This document shows, piece by piece, positions 6,327 to 13,545 of a stretch of DNA of 64,000 bases. The DNA is from an uncultured Lachnospiraceae bacterium (GTDB lineage: Bacteria > Bacillota > Clostridia > Lachnospirales > Lachnospiraceae), in the NCBI GenBank assembly GCA_937877165.1, contig CALEFO010000194.1:62001-126000 (forward strand). Direction: 5' to 3'. The translations under genes and the position numbers were made by a program. The notes under the pieces were generated by a model. It saw only the letters and a list, made by a program, of their open reading frames with translations, had not been told where the DNA came from and made no database searches. Numbering within the stretch: position 1 is the first letter of the stretch; each line of letters starts with the position of its first letter.

Positions 6327-7418
6327 ATGGCTAATTTAATGGATGCTGTGCGGTACTCTTCTCCTCAGGATCAGGTAAAAAAGCTGAAAAGCAAGGGACT
6401 GATCATTAATAACGCTGATTACGCGGTTCACGAGCTTTCTGTTTATGGCTATTACAATATTATCAATGGCTATAAGAGGCCTTATACGCATATGGCCGAT
6501 GGCGAACGGGTATATAATGTCGGAGTAACCTTTGAGCAAATTCACTCCCTGTTTCTTCTGGATCATAGTATTCGAAATTCCATCATGGCCGCTATGCTGG
6601 ATCTCGAAGAAAGTCTTCGTGCCTCAACCGCAGATGTTATTGGGAAATTTATTTCTACAGATCATCATGAGTATCTGCAAAAAAATCATTATCAGGATCG
6701 GCCTTCCCGCATTGAGAAGTTTTCAACAGATGGCATCCTCCGTACACTTTCAGTGAATGCCAGATCCGGGAAAGATCCCATTCGATATTACTCTGATAAG
6801 TACGGAATTATTCCGCCATGGATTCTCCTGAAGGGAACATACTTCAGCACTTTGATCAACTATATCCGCATATTAAAACCAAACGAAAAATCTGCTCTTA
6901 TCCAGAAAATGTATAATATCAACGACCAGAATGCTTCTATGCAATGCACCAAAACTTTTTTCAGCTCTGCCTTGTTTGTTTGCCTAGATTACCGCAATCG
7001 TGCTGCCCACGGCGGACGAATTTATGATTTTGATTCTGATCATGCCGAATACTTTGAAAAAGATAACGAATTTTATAATATTTTTCCAAATTTTTCATTC
7101 ATCCAATCTCTGTCTGGAATAGGACGGCTCCTTGCCATACTTGCAATGTTTACCAATAGCAATGCTGCCTCGATTCTTGAAGAGTCTGTCAATGTACAAA
7201 TAAGCCGCCATCTATCCTTTTTCCCAGATGACAAAGATGTTTTGGAATCGCTAATTCAGACGAAAATCAATGTAAATCGTGTTGTGTGGGTGTCCAGAAA
7301 TGGACATATTTTTCACGTCAATCCAACTTGCAGCGGCCTTACAGATCCAGTTCAAATTTCTATTGATAGTCCGGAACTCAAAAAATACACCCCCTGCAAG
7401 AGGTGCTGTAAAAAGTAA
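6327..7418 (+). CDS. Abortive infection protein, AbiF/Abi_2 family HEPN RNase
   Basis: 363 aa. The Abi_2 domain covers roughly residues 10-270 and contains R223-N-R-A-A-H228, the RxxxxH-type catalytic motif of HEPN ribonucleases. The last 40 residues (VWVSRNGHIFHVNPTCSGL and PCKRCC) form a Cys/His module like the small metal-binding tails seen on some secreted nucleases, an unusual addition to Abi_2. A GAGGG site precedes the ATG. The gene is distinctly AT-rich compared with structural genes, a mark of a moron. It probably kills or arrests cells infected by other phages, held in check by the leader RNA. Confidence 0.8.
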   Translation: MANLMDAVRYSSPQDQVKKLKSKGLIINNADYAVHELSVYGYYNIINGYKRPYTHMADGERVYNVGVTFEQIHSLFLLDHSIRNSIMAAMLDLEESLRASTADVIGKFISTDHHEYLQKNHYQDRPSRIEKFSTDGILRTLSVNARSGKDPIRYYSDKYGIIPPWILLKGTYFSTLINYIRILKPNEKSALIQKMYNINDQNASMQCTKTFFSSALFVCLDYRNRAAHGGRIYDFDSDHAEYFEKDNEFYNIFPNFSFIQSLSGIGRLLAILAMFTNSNAASILEESVNVQISRHLSFFPDDKDVLESLIQTKINVNRVVWVSRNGHIFHVNPTCSGLTDPVQISIDSPELKKYTPCKRCCKK

Positions 7419-7435
7419 CAAATCATAAACAAAAC

Positions 7436-7465
7436 CGCTCCGGTGTTACCAGCACCAGAGCGGCC
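7436..7465 (-). terminator. Hairpin after the Abi gene
   Basis: CCGCTC-GGTG and CACC-GAGCGG pair; read on the minus strand it is followed by GGTTTTGTTT. Also at 50185-50214. Confidence 0.45.
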
Positions 7466-7469
7466 TGCA

Positions 7470-7548
7470 CTCCGAAGAGTACTATGTGATTCCTGCAAGA
7501 ATCTTCTACATGGTACCATCTTCGGAGCGCCGTTTCAAACACCGGCGC
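7470..7548 (+). promoter_or_regulatory. Structured leader of the integrase gene
   Basis: A long interrupted stem (CTCCGAAGA, GTAC, ATGT and GATTC each matched by their complements, 7470-7527) is followed directly by a second hairpin (GCGCCG with CGGCGC, 7527-7548) and TATTTT. It ends 30 bases before the integrase start, so it may attenuate or time integrase expression. Also at 50219-50297. Confidence 0.5.
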
Positions 7549-7578
7549 TATTTTGCACCCATTTTTCGGAGGTGAACC

Positions 7579-9015
7579 ATGAAATCCGTTGCGATTTACT
7601 GCCGCGTCTCCACACAGGAGCAGGCCGCAGAAGGCTACTCCATCGGAGAACAGCAGTCCCGGCTTACGAAATTTTGCGAGGCGCACGACTGGAAGGTCGC
7701 GCATGTCTACTCGGATCCCGGCTATTCCGGTGCCAAATTGCAGCGTCCGGCCATCCAGCAGCTCATCCGTGACTGCTCCTATGGTCTTTTTGATGCTGTC
7801 CTTGTATATAAGCTGGACCGTCTCTCCCGCTCCCAGAAGGATACCCTGTATCTCATCGAGGACATTTTCAACGCCAACCACGTCGGTCTTGTATCGATGT
7901 GTGAGAATTTCGACACGCAAAGTCCTTTCGGCCGGGCGATGATCGGCATTCTGTCCGTCTTTGCGCAGCTGGAGCGTGACCAGATCACGGAGCGCATGAC
8001 AATGGGCCGGATCGGCCGTGCCAAGGCCGGTTATTTCTCCGGCGGATCACGTCCGCCGATCGGCTACACCTACGCCAAGGCCCCCGGATCGGACAAGCAG
8101 ATCCTTGTCATCGATGATTACGAAGCTGTGCAGGTTCGCAGGGTCTTCGCCATGTTTCTTGATGGTTTCACACTGAAAGAGATCTGCCGCTATATGCACA
8201 ATCACTATAAGACCCGATACGGTGACTGGTCCCACGTGTCTACGGTTTCACGAATCCTGCGGGACCGGATCTATATCGGCGAGGTCAGCTTCTCCGGCAA
8301 GTGGTACCGCGGCACGCATGAGCCTATCATCGATCAGGATACCTTCGACCGTGTGCAAAGGAAATACGACCTGTATCTCGGCACCACTGCGGGGACCTTC
8401 TCGCAGAATTTCAAGGGATCACAGCTGCTTACAGGTATGGTTTTCTGCGGTCAGTGCGGGGCTCACTGTCACACGAAGTCATGGCGTAACCACGGCAAGC
8501 ACGCGGCCCCTGACGCTCCCATGAAAAGGGTATACCGCTGCTCTCATGGCGACGGCATCCGGATTCCTGTGCAGGATCTGGACCGGCTTGTCACCGCAGA
8601 GGTGCAAAAGCTCTCCATGGATCCGGAGCTGATCCGCCGTGCTGCTGTTCCTGCTGCCGCTTCTGCCTCTTCTTCCGAAGCCATCGATGCAATCCGGTCA
8701 CGCCTTGCCGATCTGCGCAGACAGGAAAGCAAGCTGGTGGATCTGTACCAGATCGGCGGCATCGATCTGCAGATGATCAAGAGCCGGATGGACGATCTGC
8801 ATCAGGAGCAGGAGAAGCTGTCCGCAAGCCTTACGGAAGAATCCTCTTCCCGCGCGGCGCTCTCTGCGGATGACGCCATCGATGCCCTGGCGTCCTTCCC
8901 GTCTGTCTTCTCCTCCGGCTCTTTGCAGGAGAAACGGCAGATTCTCCTGACACTGATTGATAAGATCGTGATCTATCCAGACCACATAGATATTCATTGG
9001 ACCTTCACGGCATAA
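7579..9015 (+). CDS. int: Large serine integrase
   Basis: 478 aa. The resolvase/invertase catalytic domain spans about residues 1-145, with YCRVS (Ser11 as nucleophile) and the LDRLSR motif. A recombinase domain follows, then a Cys-rich zinc ribbon (CGQCG region) and a coiled coil, the usual order of large serine integrases. These enzymes join attP and attB without a long shared core, which fits the 50-bp dyad at 9998-10049, about 1 kb away. A GGAGGTG site precedes the ATG. No separate recombination directionality factor is obvious. Confidence 0.93.
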   Translation: MKSVAIYCRVSTQEQAAEGYSIGEQQSRLTKFCEAHDWKVAHVYSDPGYSGAKLQRPAIQQLIRDCSYGLFDAVLVYKLDRLSRSQKDTLYLIEDIFNANHVGLVSMCENFDTQSPFGRAMIGILSVFAQLERDQITERMTMGRIGRAKAGYFSGGSRPPIGYTYAKAPGSDKQILVIDDYEAVQVRRVFAMFLDGFTLKEICRYMHNHYKTRYGDWSHVSTVSRILRDRIYIGEVSFSGKWYRGTHEPIIDQDTFDRVQRKYDLYLGTTAGTFSQNFKGSQLLTGMVFCGQCGAHCHTKSWRNHGKHAAPDAPMKRVYRCSHGDGIRIPVQDLDRLVTAEVQKLSMDPELIRRAAVPAAASASSSEAIDAIRSRLADLRRQESKLVDLYQIGGIDLQMIKSRMDDLHQEQEKLSASLTEESSSRAALSADDAIDALASFPSVFSSGSLQEKRQILLTLIDKIVIYPDHIDIHWTFTA

Positions 9016-9045
9016 AAAGAGGAGACGGTGTTATCCGTCTCCTCT
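9015..9045. terminator. Terminator between integrase and NYN genes, repeat copy 1
   Basis: GAGGAGACGG-TGTTAT-CCGTCTCCTC is a perfect 10-bp stem usable in both directions by the convergent genes. The same 31 bases recur at 9883-9913. Confidence 0.75.
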
Positions 9046-9049
9046 CTGC

Positions 9050-9712
9050 TTATTTATAGCAATTATCACATGTTCTTAAGCCATCAATGTGTTCAAAAAG
9101 ATCTTCTTTTATATTTGCTCCCAGCGGGTCAAGTACAACATCTATTCCTTCTCTCCTTGCCAGCTTCGCCGCCGACACAAAATCACTATCTCCAGAAATC
9201 AGTACAATCTGATCCACCTGCTTCTTATATGCCAGTGATGCAATATCAAGGCCAATTTTCATATCTACGCCTTTTTGATCCACTTGTATCATAAAATCTT
9301 TTTCACCGACATCCGAAATTTGCATACTCCCATTGAACAATTTCTTTACGATATCAGGTCGCAATGTATACAGTGCCTGCGCATCCGCCAATTTTCCCAT
9401 TCTCAATGCGACTTTCCTTTTCTTTTTTAATTCATTCAGGAAGTCTGTCATCCATGTATATAAGTCCGACTTTCCAAAGTCAACTGTTCGCTTCAGATAC
9501 GGATGAAAAACCTTTTTACTCATTGGCGGACAGTCATAATAGAAAATGCGATATAAGTCATGCTCGACCTTAGAATCACCATGTCTTTCGCGTAAATGCC
9601 TGTGACAATAACTTACCAGTTCATCTGCCCGCTCTTTCGGGGGCAATTCACCTATTTTTGCCTGTGCACGTCTTCTGTAAAATCCCCCATCGACAAGAAT
9701 TGCAGTTTTCAT
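9050..9712 (-). CDS. NYN-domain (LabA/DUF88-like) nuclease
   Basis: 220 aa. ILVDGGF at the N-terminus and SGDSDF near residue 175 are the Asp motifs of the PIN-like NYN fold, which binds metal and usually cuts RNA; GVDMKIGLDIASLA supplies a further conserved Asp. It is AT-rich and placed at the phage end, flanked by two copies of the same terminator, so it looks like an added moron, perhaps a defence or RNA-processing gene. The end of the gene lies just before the terminator that also serves the integrase. Confidence 0.8.
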   Translation of the reverse strand: MKTAILVDGGFYRRRAQAKIGELPPKERADELVSYCHRHLRERHGDSKVEHDLYRIFYYDCPPMSKKVFHPYLKRTVDFGKSDLYTWMTDFLNELKKKRKVALRMGKLADAQALYTLRPDIVKKLFNGSMQISDVGEKDFMIQVDQKGVDMKIGLDIASLAYKKQVDQIVLISGDSDFVSAAKLARREGIDVVLDPLGANIKEDLFEHIDGLRTCDNCYK

Positions 9713-9733
9713 CTTTCCCCCAATATACTAAAA

Positions 9734-9781
9734 ACCTCGGGGTCGGTCTTGCCCTTATCGTGGGAGACTTACTGCCGAGGT
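9734..9781. promoter_or_regulatory. Hairpin upstream of the NYN gene
   Basis: ACCTCGG and CCGAGGT enclose 34 bases that can pair partly inside. It lies in the NYN leader and could be regulatory. Otherwise 9713-9882 contains nothing recognised. Also at 52483-52530. Confidence 0.35.
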
Positions 9782-9882
9782 ACTATTAACAACCATTTCT
9801 GGTTTACGCTGTGCGCACATTTCTTATAACATATATTTTCATTCTTTGCAACGGTCTTTGGTAACTTTCAGCATTTCAAAAC

Positions 9883-9913
9883 AAAAGAGGAGACGGTGTT
9901 ATCCGTCTCCTCT
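9883..9913. terminator. Terminator, repeat copy 2
   Basis: Same 31 bases as 9015-9045, here flanked by AAAA and TTTTG so it works in both directions. In the copy at 52632-52662 it lies just downstream of groEL and would serve as its terminator. Confidence 0.75.
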
Positions 9914-9997
9914 TTTGTTATGGACTTGCGCTGGCGCAAATCTTGTTTTTCCTTGTATTTCCGGGTTTTTTTAGTATCCCATACCTGCGCCCTGGGG

Positions 9998-10049
9998 CTG
10001 TGTCGAAGTGTTTGCAGGCTCTTTGATACCTGCAAACACCTAGACACAG
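9998..10049. other. attP-type attachment site at the phage-phage junction
   Basis: Two 21-bp arms (ending GTGTTTGCAGG and beginning CCTGCAAACAC) are inverted repeats with 2 mismatches, separated by CTCTTTGATA. Such a dyad of about 50 bp is the form expected for a serine-integrase attP. The sequence left of base 10028 equals the end of groEL in the other copy, whereas the sequence to the right is the phage left end, so this junction joins phage right end to phage left end. Confidence 0.8.
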
Positions 10050-10075
10050 GTGCATATAATTAAGTAGAAACTGAC

Positions 10076-10186
10076 TCATTTTTCACCGGCAATATAGCTT
10101 TCCATCAGCCTTGTGATGACTGCAGCCTGACTCTCGCCACGCTCCCGGCAGGCATCCGCAAAGTGGTCCGTGATATCCCTTTTCAT
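10076..10186 (-). CDS. Short CopG-like ORF at the left phage end (36 aa)
   Basis: The product resembles the end of ribbon-helix-helix proteins (RERGESQAAVITRLMESYI). It lies downstream of a terminator, with only a weak ribosome site, so it may be a remnant. Confidence 0.3.
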   Translation of the reverse strand: MKRDITDHFADACRERGESQAAVITRLMESYIAGEK

Positions 10187-10208
10187 GTCAACATTATTCT
10201 TTCCGAAA

Positions 10209-10245
10209 ATAAAAAAAGACCGTCACCCGAAGGCGACGGCCCAAT
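10209..10245 (-). terminator. Terminator of the lysis-side operon
   Basis: On the minus strand GCCGTCGCC-TTCG-GGTGACGGT is followed by CTTTTTTT. It ends the late transcript. Confidence 0.8.
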
Positions 10246-10252
10246 AAACCAT

Positions 10253-10738
10253 TTATTTTGATCTTGTTCCCTTTACGATAGACACTGCAATGGTCCCAAC
10301 TCCGGATACTCCGAACACCCCTCCTAGGACCGTTCCTCCTATGTTTGGAACATTCAAAGCCACCACGATTCCCGCTACAAGAGCGACTACTCCTAGTCCA
10401 AGCCCTGCCAAAATTCCGATAAGGCTATCTCTGGAACACATATGCAATTGTTTATTATCCATCTCATGTCGATGATTTTGTTCCTGTTCAGCCATTTGCA
10501 GAATGCGTTCGGCGGCTCCCGGAAGCACCTTTTCATATTGTCCGAATGCTGATGGTGCTGGTAATGGGCCGCTGTAGAACATTTCCATCTGCTGAACGAT
10601 GGCATTTTTGTTTTCTTCCGGAATATCGCTTTTCTTTACAGAATCAATAAGTTCGCTTTGCTGATCGCTTTCCGCTGACTTATCTATATTCTTCTCTGGA
10701 GAAGCGTTCAATTCCTTTTCTGAGGTCATTTCCGACAT
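10253..10738 (-). CDS. DUF2335 phage membrane protein
   Basis: 161 aa. It has the YSGPLPAPSAFGQYEKVLPGAAERIL segment that defines DUF2335, then HRHEM and two hydrophobic segments near residues 105-130 and 132-152. DUF2335 proteins are common in prophages; their role is unknown. It overlaps the previous gene by 59 bases, with its own GGGGAG site. It is the last gene before the operon terminator. Confidence 0.75.
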   Translation of the reverse strand: MSEMTSEKELNASPEKNIDKSAESDQQSELIDSVKKSDIPEENKNAIVQQMEMFYSGPLPAPSAFGQYEKVLPGAAERILQMAEQEQNHRHEMDNKQLHMCSRDSLIGILAGLGLGVVALVAGIVVALNVPNIGGTVLGGVFGVSGVGTIAVSIVKGTRSK

Positions 10739-10874
10739 TGATCCAATCTCCCCTTAATGCCTGGTAATCCTTCCTCATTCCGGTGTATGCATCCGGCTCT
10801 TTTCTCTCCTCGTGAGACGGGAAAAGATCTGCAGACCTCGCCATTCCAGAAATAAAACTCTTGCTGAAACGCAT
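10680..10874 (-). CDS. Small phage protein, function unknown (64 aa)
   Basis: A strong AAGGAGGTGAGG site lies just before the ATG. The protein is charged with an Arg-rich tail. No family recognised. Confidence 0.45.
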   Translation of the reverse strand: MRFSKSFISGMARSADLFPSHEERKEPDAYTGMRKDYQALRGDWINVGNDLRKGIERFSREEYR

Positions 10875-10951
10875 AACCTCACCTCCTTAACGTACGCTAT
10901 AGTGCGATAAGTAGTATTTAGTATATGACATTTCGTTCTGCTTTTCTATAC

Positions 10952-11053
10952 TCAATCCAGCATCATGCTGCCTGCTGCTACAAAGACAGCCATGCCGATC
11001 ATCCACAGGCTCCCAAACACAACAGCCGCTACCGCGGTTACAATCACGCCCAT
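10952..11053 (-). CDS. Very small membrane protein next to the endolysin (33 aa)
   Basis: An AGGAGG site stands before the ATG. The product is nearly all hydrophobic (one membrane segment), which fits a small holin-like or pinholin-like peptide beside the lysin, though this role is only suggested by position. Confidence 0.5.
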   Translation of the reverse strand: MGVIVTAVAAVVFGSLWMIGMAVFVAAGSMMLD

Positions 11054-11081
11054 TATTTCCTCCTGATTGCGCCAGCGCAAT

Positions 11082-11801
11082 TCACTTTTTGATATAGGCC
11101 AGGCTCACCCATCCTGCTACGCCGGTAAGCTTGCCCCATCCAGCCTGTTCCTGCTCAATCGAAACCACCATCCCGGCCGGCAGGCGGAAATCCGCTCCGC
11201 TGATTTTGGCGACCGGATATTGTGTTCCTGCACCGGCCCGGACATTTAGATATGAGCTGACATTGACCACTCCTGCATATTGCTTCACGGCTTTTCCTCC
11301 TGCCTGGCTTCCTGCTGTCTGCTTTTCATGCTCCTCCCCGAATCCTACATATCGAAGGACCTTGTTCCATCCCTTCGGGTACTTGTAGTAGCTCCTCACG
11401 CAGATTTCACGGCCTGTCTGATCACCGGTTCGGCCTCCGGTCGCCCGACCGTTTTCATTGATCGAAGCGTGGACAATCTGACCGGATCCGATGCTCATGG
11501 CCGTGTGGTGCTGTGTGTTCAGCAGCACATCACCTCGCTGCAGCCCCGCGCCGGTGTTCAGGTTTACCTCTGCTGTGACATCTTCAAAGCCGCATCTGAG
11601 GAAAGCCTGAAGCATGTTGCCGGTATATGTCGCGCCTGCTGCCTTTACGCCGACTCCAGCCTGCTGCCAGGCTGTGATAAGTAAGGCGCTGCAGTCATAG
11701 TCCGGTCCCCACCGGTGCACCTGATCGTATCCGTGGGACGAATCCTGCGCGATCTGTACCGCCCAGGTGACTGCCTTTTCAATCGTCTGTTTTGCTGTCA
11801 T
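11082..11801 (-). CDS. Endolysin: NlpC/P60-type amidohydrolase with SH3 domain
   Basis: 239 aa from the ATG at 11801, preceded by GGAGGA; a longer frame from 11861 is less likely. Residues about 1-150 form a cysteine peptidase/amidase fold with DYDCSALL (catalytic Cys), HHTAM (catalytic His) and HASINENG. Residues about 175-239 form an SH3-type cell-wall binding domain (YLNVRAGAG). It cuts host peptidoglycan at lysis, exported through the holin encoded just upstream, with which it overlaps. Confidence 0.85.
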   Translation of the reverse strand: MTAKQTIEKAVTWAVQIAQDSSHGYDQVHRWGPDYDCSALLITAWQQAGVGVKAAGATYTGNMLQAFLRCGFEDVTAEVNLNTGAGLQRGDVLLNTQHHTAMSIGSGQIVHASINENGRATGGRTGDQTGREICVRSYYKYPKGWNKVLRYVGFGEEHEKQTAGSQAGGKAVKQYAGVVNVSSYLNVRAGAGTQYPVAKISGADFRLPAGMVVSIEQEQAGWGKLTGVAGWVSLAYIKK

Positions 11802-12123
11802 CGCTCTTGTCCTCCGGATAATCCCCCTTGCTGATGTGCATCTCCTGCACGGCTGCTTCAATTAATAAAGAGAGCTGCTCATCAGACATACTGATATGTA
11901 ATTCATCGAGGGCAGCGCGGGCGGCCTTCATCGCGAACTCTTTCCGCTCTTCTCCTGACTTCTCCCACAGCGTCTGCTGCGCCGCAAGGACAGCCTTCCC
12001 GGCCTCGCTCTGTGCCAGCTTCTGCCTGATTGCTCTCGACACTACCGGAATCACATAGATGGCAAGAAGCCCGACACTCAGCCGGACCGCAAGCTCTACC
12101 ACTCGAAATACATTCTCACTCAT
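11779..12123 (-). CDS. Holin, LLH family
   Basis: 114 aa. One N-terminal membrane segment (residues about 8-28, VVELAVRLSVGLLAIYVIPVV) followed by an amphipathic charged helix with KAVLAAQQTLW and an acidic tail, as in the LLH (superfamily 6) holins. It overlaps the endolysin start by 23 bases and the upstream stop by one base. It times lysis by making membrane holes. Confidence 0.75.
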   Translation of the reverse strand: MSENVFRVVELAVRLSVGLLAIYVIPVVSRAIRQKLAQSEAGKAVLAAQQTLWEKSGEERKEFAMKAARAALDELHISMSDEQLSLLIEAAVQEMHISKGDYPEDKSDDSKTDD

Positions 12124-12416
12124 TACCCTTCACCGTTCCTTTCATCATTCCGTTCATCGTATTCATTCGGATCCGCTTCAATATCCAGATCCACCTCATC
12201 CGCAGTCTCCGCCCGGCTCTGCCGCTTCTTCTTGTCCGTATGAATTCGCCAGCAGATGGCCGCCTCCGCCGTGGCAAACGCAAAGAAGCCGGTCACCAGA
12301 GCATCCGGTTCCATCCCGGTCATGACAAAGACCTCAAAGACTTTTCGGATAAAAAGAATCGTCCCCACACCGATCAACGCAAGGACGATATCTGTACCGC
12401 ATATTCTGTTTTTCAT
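12123..12416 (-). CDS. Small two-segment membrane protein in the lysis cassette
   Basis: 97 aa with two hydrophobic segments (about residues 8-28 and 41-57) and a charged tail. Its stop TAATG overlaps the holin start. It could be a second holin or antiholin. No exact family recognised. Confidence 0.5.
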   Translation of the reverse strand: MKNRICGTDIVLALIGVGTILFIRKVFEVFVMTGMEPDALVTGFFAFATAEAAICWRIHTDKKKRQSRAETADEVDLDIEADPNEYDERNDERNGEG

Positions 12417-12787
12417 GATGCCTCGCCGTTCTTCTTGCGGAGTTCCCAGTCCAGCACCTCCGCTTCATCTTCTGAGGCGATCCGGAGCTTCTGGCAGGCA
12501 TCGTATCCGATCTTGCAGTCGCCGTTCCCGCCCAGATCCTTATAGGGGACATAAAGATATTCCAGATTCCGCTTTTCCTTCAGCGTGATTGCTCCTCGCT
12601 TCACGAAGCGGTCTGTGAGATACAAGATCTTGTCATGTCCCAGACCGAGGATCATCCTGCTCTCTGCCGTGGATCTTGCGGCCTTCTGGTCCTTCTGCTG
12701 CCAGTGCCGGTTTAATCCCAGCGTGAGCAGGCTGCAGAAGGTTCCGGACCCGAAGATTCCCAGTATTACCGTTATTACTGTGTTCAT
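12413..12787 (-). CDS. Phage protein with N-terminal membrane anchor (124 aa)
   Basis: One membrane segment (ITVILGIFGSGTFCSLLTLGL) precedes a soluble part. It is of a type commonly found before holins in Firmicutes phages. The function is unknown. Confidence 0.5.
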   Translation of the reverse strand: MNTVITVILGIFGSGTFCSLLTLGLNRHWQQKDQKAARSTAESRMILGLGHDKILYLTDRFVKRGAITLKEKRNLEYLYVPYKDLGGNGDCKIGYDACQKLRIASEDEAEVLDWELRKKNGEAS

Positions 12788-12833
12788 TTTTCTGATTGTC
12801 CTTTCTTGGCCACTCGCTTGACTGAATCTCGTT

Positions 12834-12853
12834 TATAATTACAATGTAATTAT
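12834..12853 (+). promoter_or_regulatory. -10 box and operator-like palindrome before brnT
   Basis: TATAAT at 12834-12839 overlaps a near-perfect palindrome (ATAATTAC-A-ATGTAATTAT). Transcription would begin only a few bases before the ATG, so the message may be leaderless. A BrnA-controlled operator is an inference from the known autoregulation of brnTA. Confidence 0.5.
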
Positions 12854-13136
12854 GAATATGCTTCGTTTTGAGTGGGATGAAAACAAAAACTCCATAAACA
12901 AAAAGAAACACGGAGTTTCCTTCGAAGAAGCTTCTTCCGTGTTCTATGATGACAATGCTCTTGTCATAGATGACCCGGATCATTCTATTGAGGAAGATCG
13001 TTTCATTATTCTCGGAAACAGCAGCTCCGGAAAGCTCCTCATCGTCTGCCACTGCTACCGTGAATCTGATTCCGTCATTCGGATTATCTCCGCAAGAAAA
13101 GCAACTTCCACCGAATCCGAACAATACTGGAGGTGA
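12852..13136 (+). CDS. brnT: BrnT toxin (RNase)
   Basis: 94 aa. The N-terminus FEWDENKNSINKKKHGVSFE followed by EEASSVF is the classic BrnT pattern. BrnT is an mRNA-cutting RelE-like toxin. The first Met (12852) or the second (12858) may be the start; no ribosome site is visible, which fits a leaderless message. The gene is encoded on the plus strand against the late operon and overlaps brnA's ribosome site. A neat two-gene toxin-antitoxin cassette inserted between lysis and tail genes. Confidence 0.85.
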   Translation: MNMLRFEWDENKNSINKKKHGVSFEEASSVFYDDNALVIDDPDHSIEEDRFIILGNSSSGKLLIVCHCYRESDSVIRIISARKATSTESEQYWR

Positions 13137-13141
13137 TATGT

Positions 13142-13366
13142 ATGAGAAACGAATATGATTTCACGAATGCCCGGAAGAATCCTTATACCAAGAATCTCAA
13201 AAAGCAAATTACCATAAATATCAATGCTGATACGATTGATTATTTCAAACATCAGTCAGAAGAATCCGGCATTCCTTATCAGACACTGATCAACCTGTAT
13301 CTGACTGATTGTGCCCAGCAGAAGCGTGAACTTCACATTGAATGGAAGAAAACAGCCACGGTATAG
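13142..13366 (+). CDS. brnA: BrnA antitoxin
   Basis: 74 aa from the ATG with GGAGG before it. The KKQITININADTIDYFKHQSEESGIPYQTLINLYL region is the ribbon-helix-helix DNA-binding fold of BrnA, which binds BrnT and represses the operon. It starts six bases after the brnT stop. Confidence 0.85.
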   Translation: MRNEYDFTNARKNPYTKNLKKQITININADTIDYFKHQSEESGIPYQTLINLYLTDCAQQKRELHIEWKKTATV

Positions 13367-13379
13367 TCCGCGGCTGCTT

Positions 13380-13535
13380 TCATTTCTCCTCGTCTGTCAC
13401 ACCCATCAGCTGATTCCATGTCAGTGCCGGATAATCCGTTGTTTTCCGATACCCGGCAAGAAGCGTTTTGACTTTCTTAAAGATATCCGTGGCCAGCGCC
13501 TTATGTCCGGAGCTGTCCAATACTTCCTTTGCCAT
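13380..13535 (-). CDS. Small tail-module protein with LTWNQLMGVT end
   Basis: 51 aa from the second Met; a longer frame starts at 13571 inside the next gene. The C-terminus TWNQLMGVTDEEK closely matches the C-terminus of the 141-aa gene at 18117. Function unknown. Confidence 0.45.
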   Translation of the reverse strand: MAKEVLDSSGHKALATDIFKKVKTLLAGYRKTTDYPALTWNQLMGVTDEEK

Positions 13536-13545
13536 GTCCGCCTCC

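Larger units (their letters stand above)
1..10028. mobile_element. Right-hand 10 kb of a first phage unit (copy A), truncated by the window edge
   Basis: This stretch carries the same genes in the same order and spacing as 42750-52777, with a constant offset of 42,749. It starts inside the helicase-methylase gene and ends at the attachment-site dyad at about 10.02 kb. All translated proteins in the two copies are the same. The left part of this unit lies outside the window, if it exists. It is either the right end of a tandem prophage or an assembly overlap with circular phage DNA. Confidence 0.93.
1..10028. repeat. Direct repeat, copy 1 (10,028 bp)
   Basis: Identical at every place compared to 42750-52777. 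The match stops at base 10028: the next base is c here and t after 52777. Confidence 0.95.

Noticed and set aside
7470..7548. T-box or known riboswitch in the integrase leader
   Set aside because: No T-box signature or other recognised aptamer sequence was seen; kept only as a structured leader.
1..10028. A second, different prophage
   Set aside because: Every gene and intergenic element compared matches the complete unit, so it is the same phage repeated.
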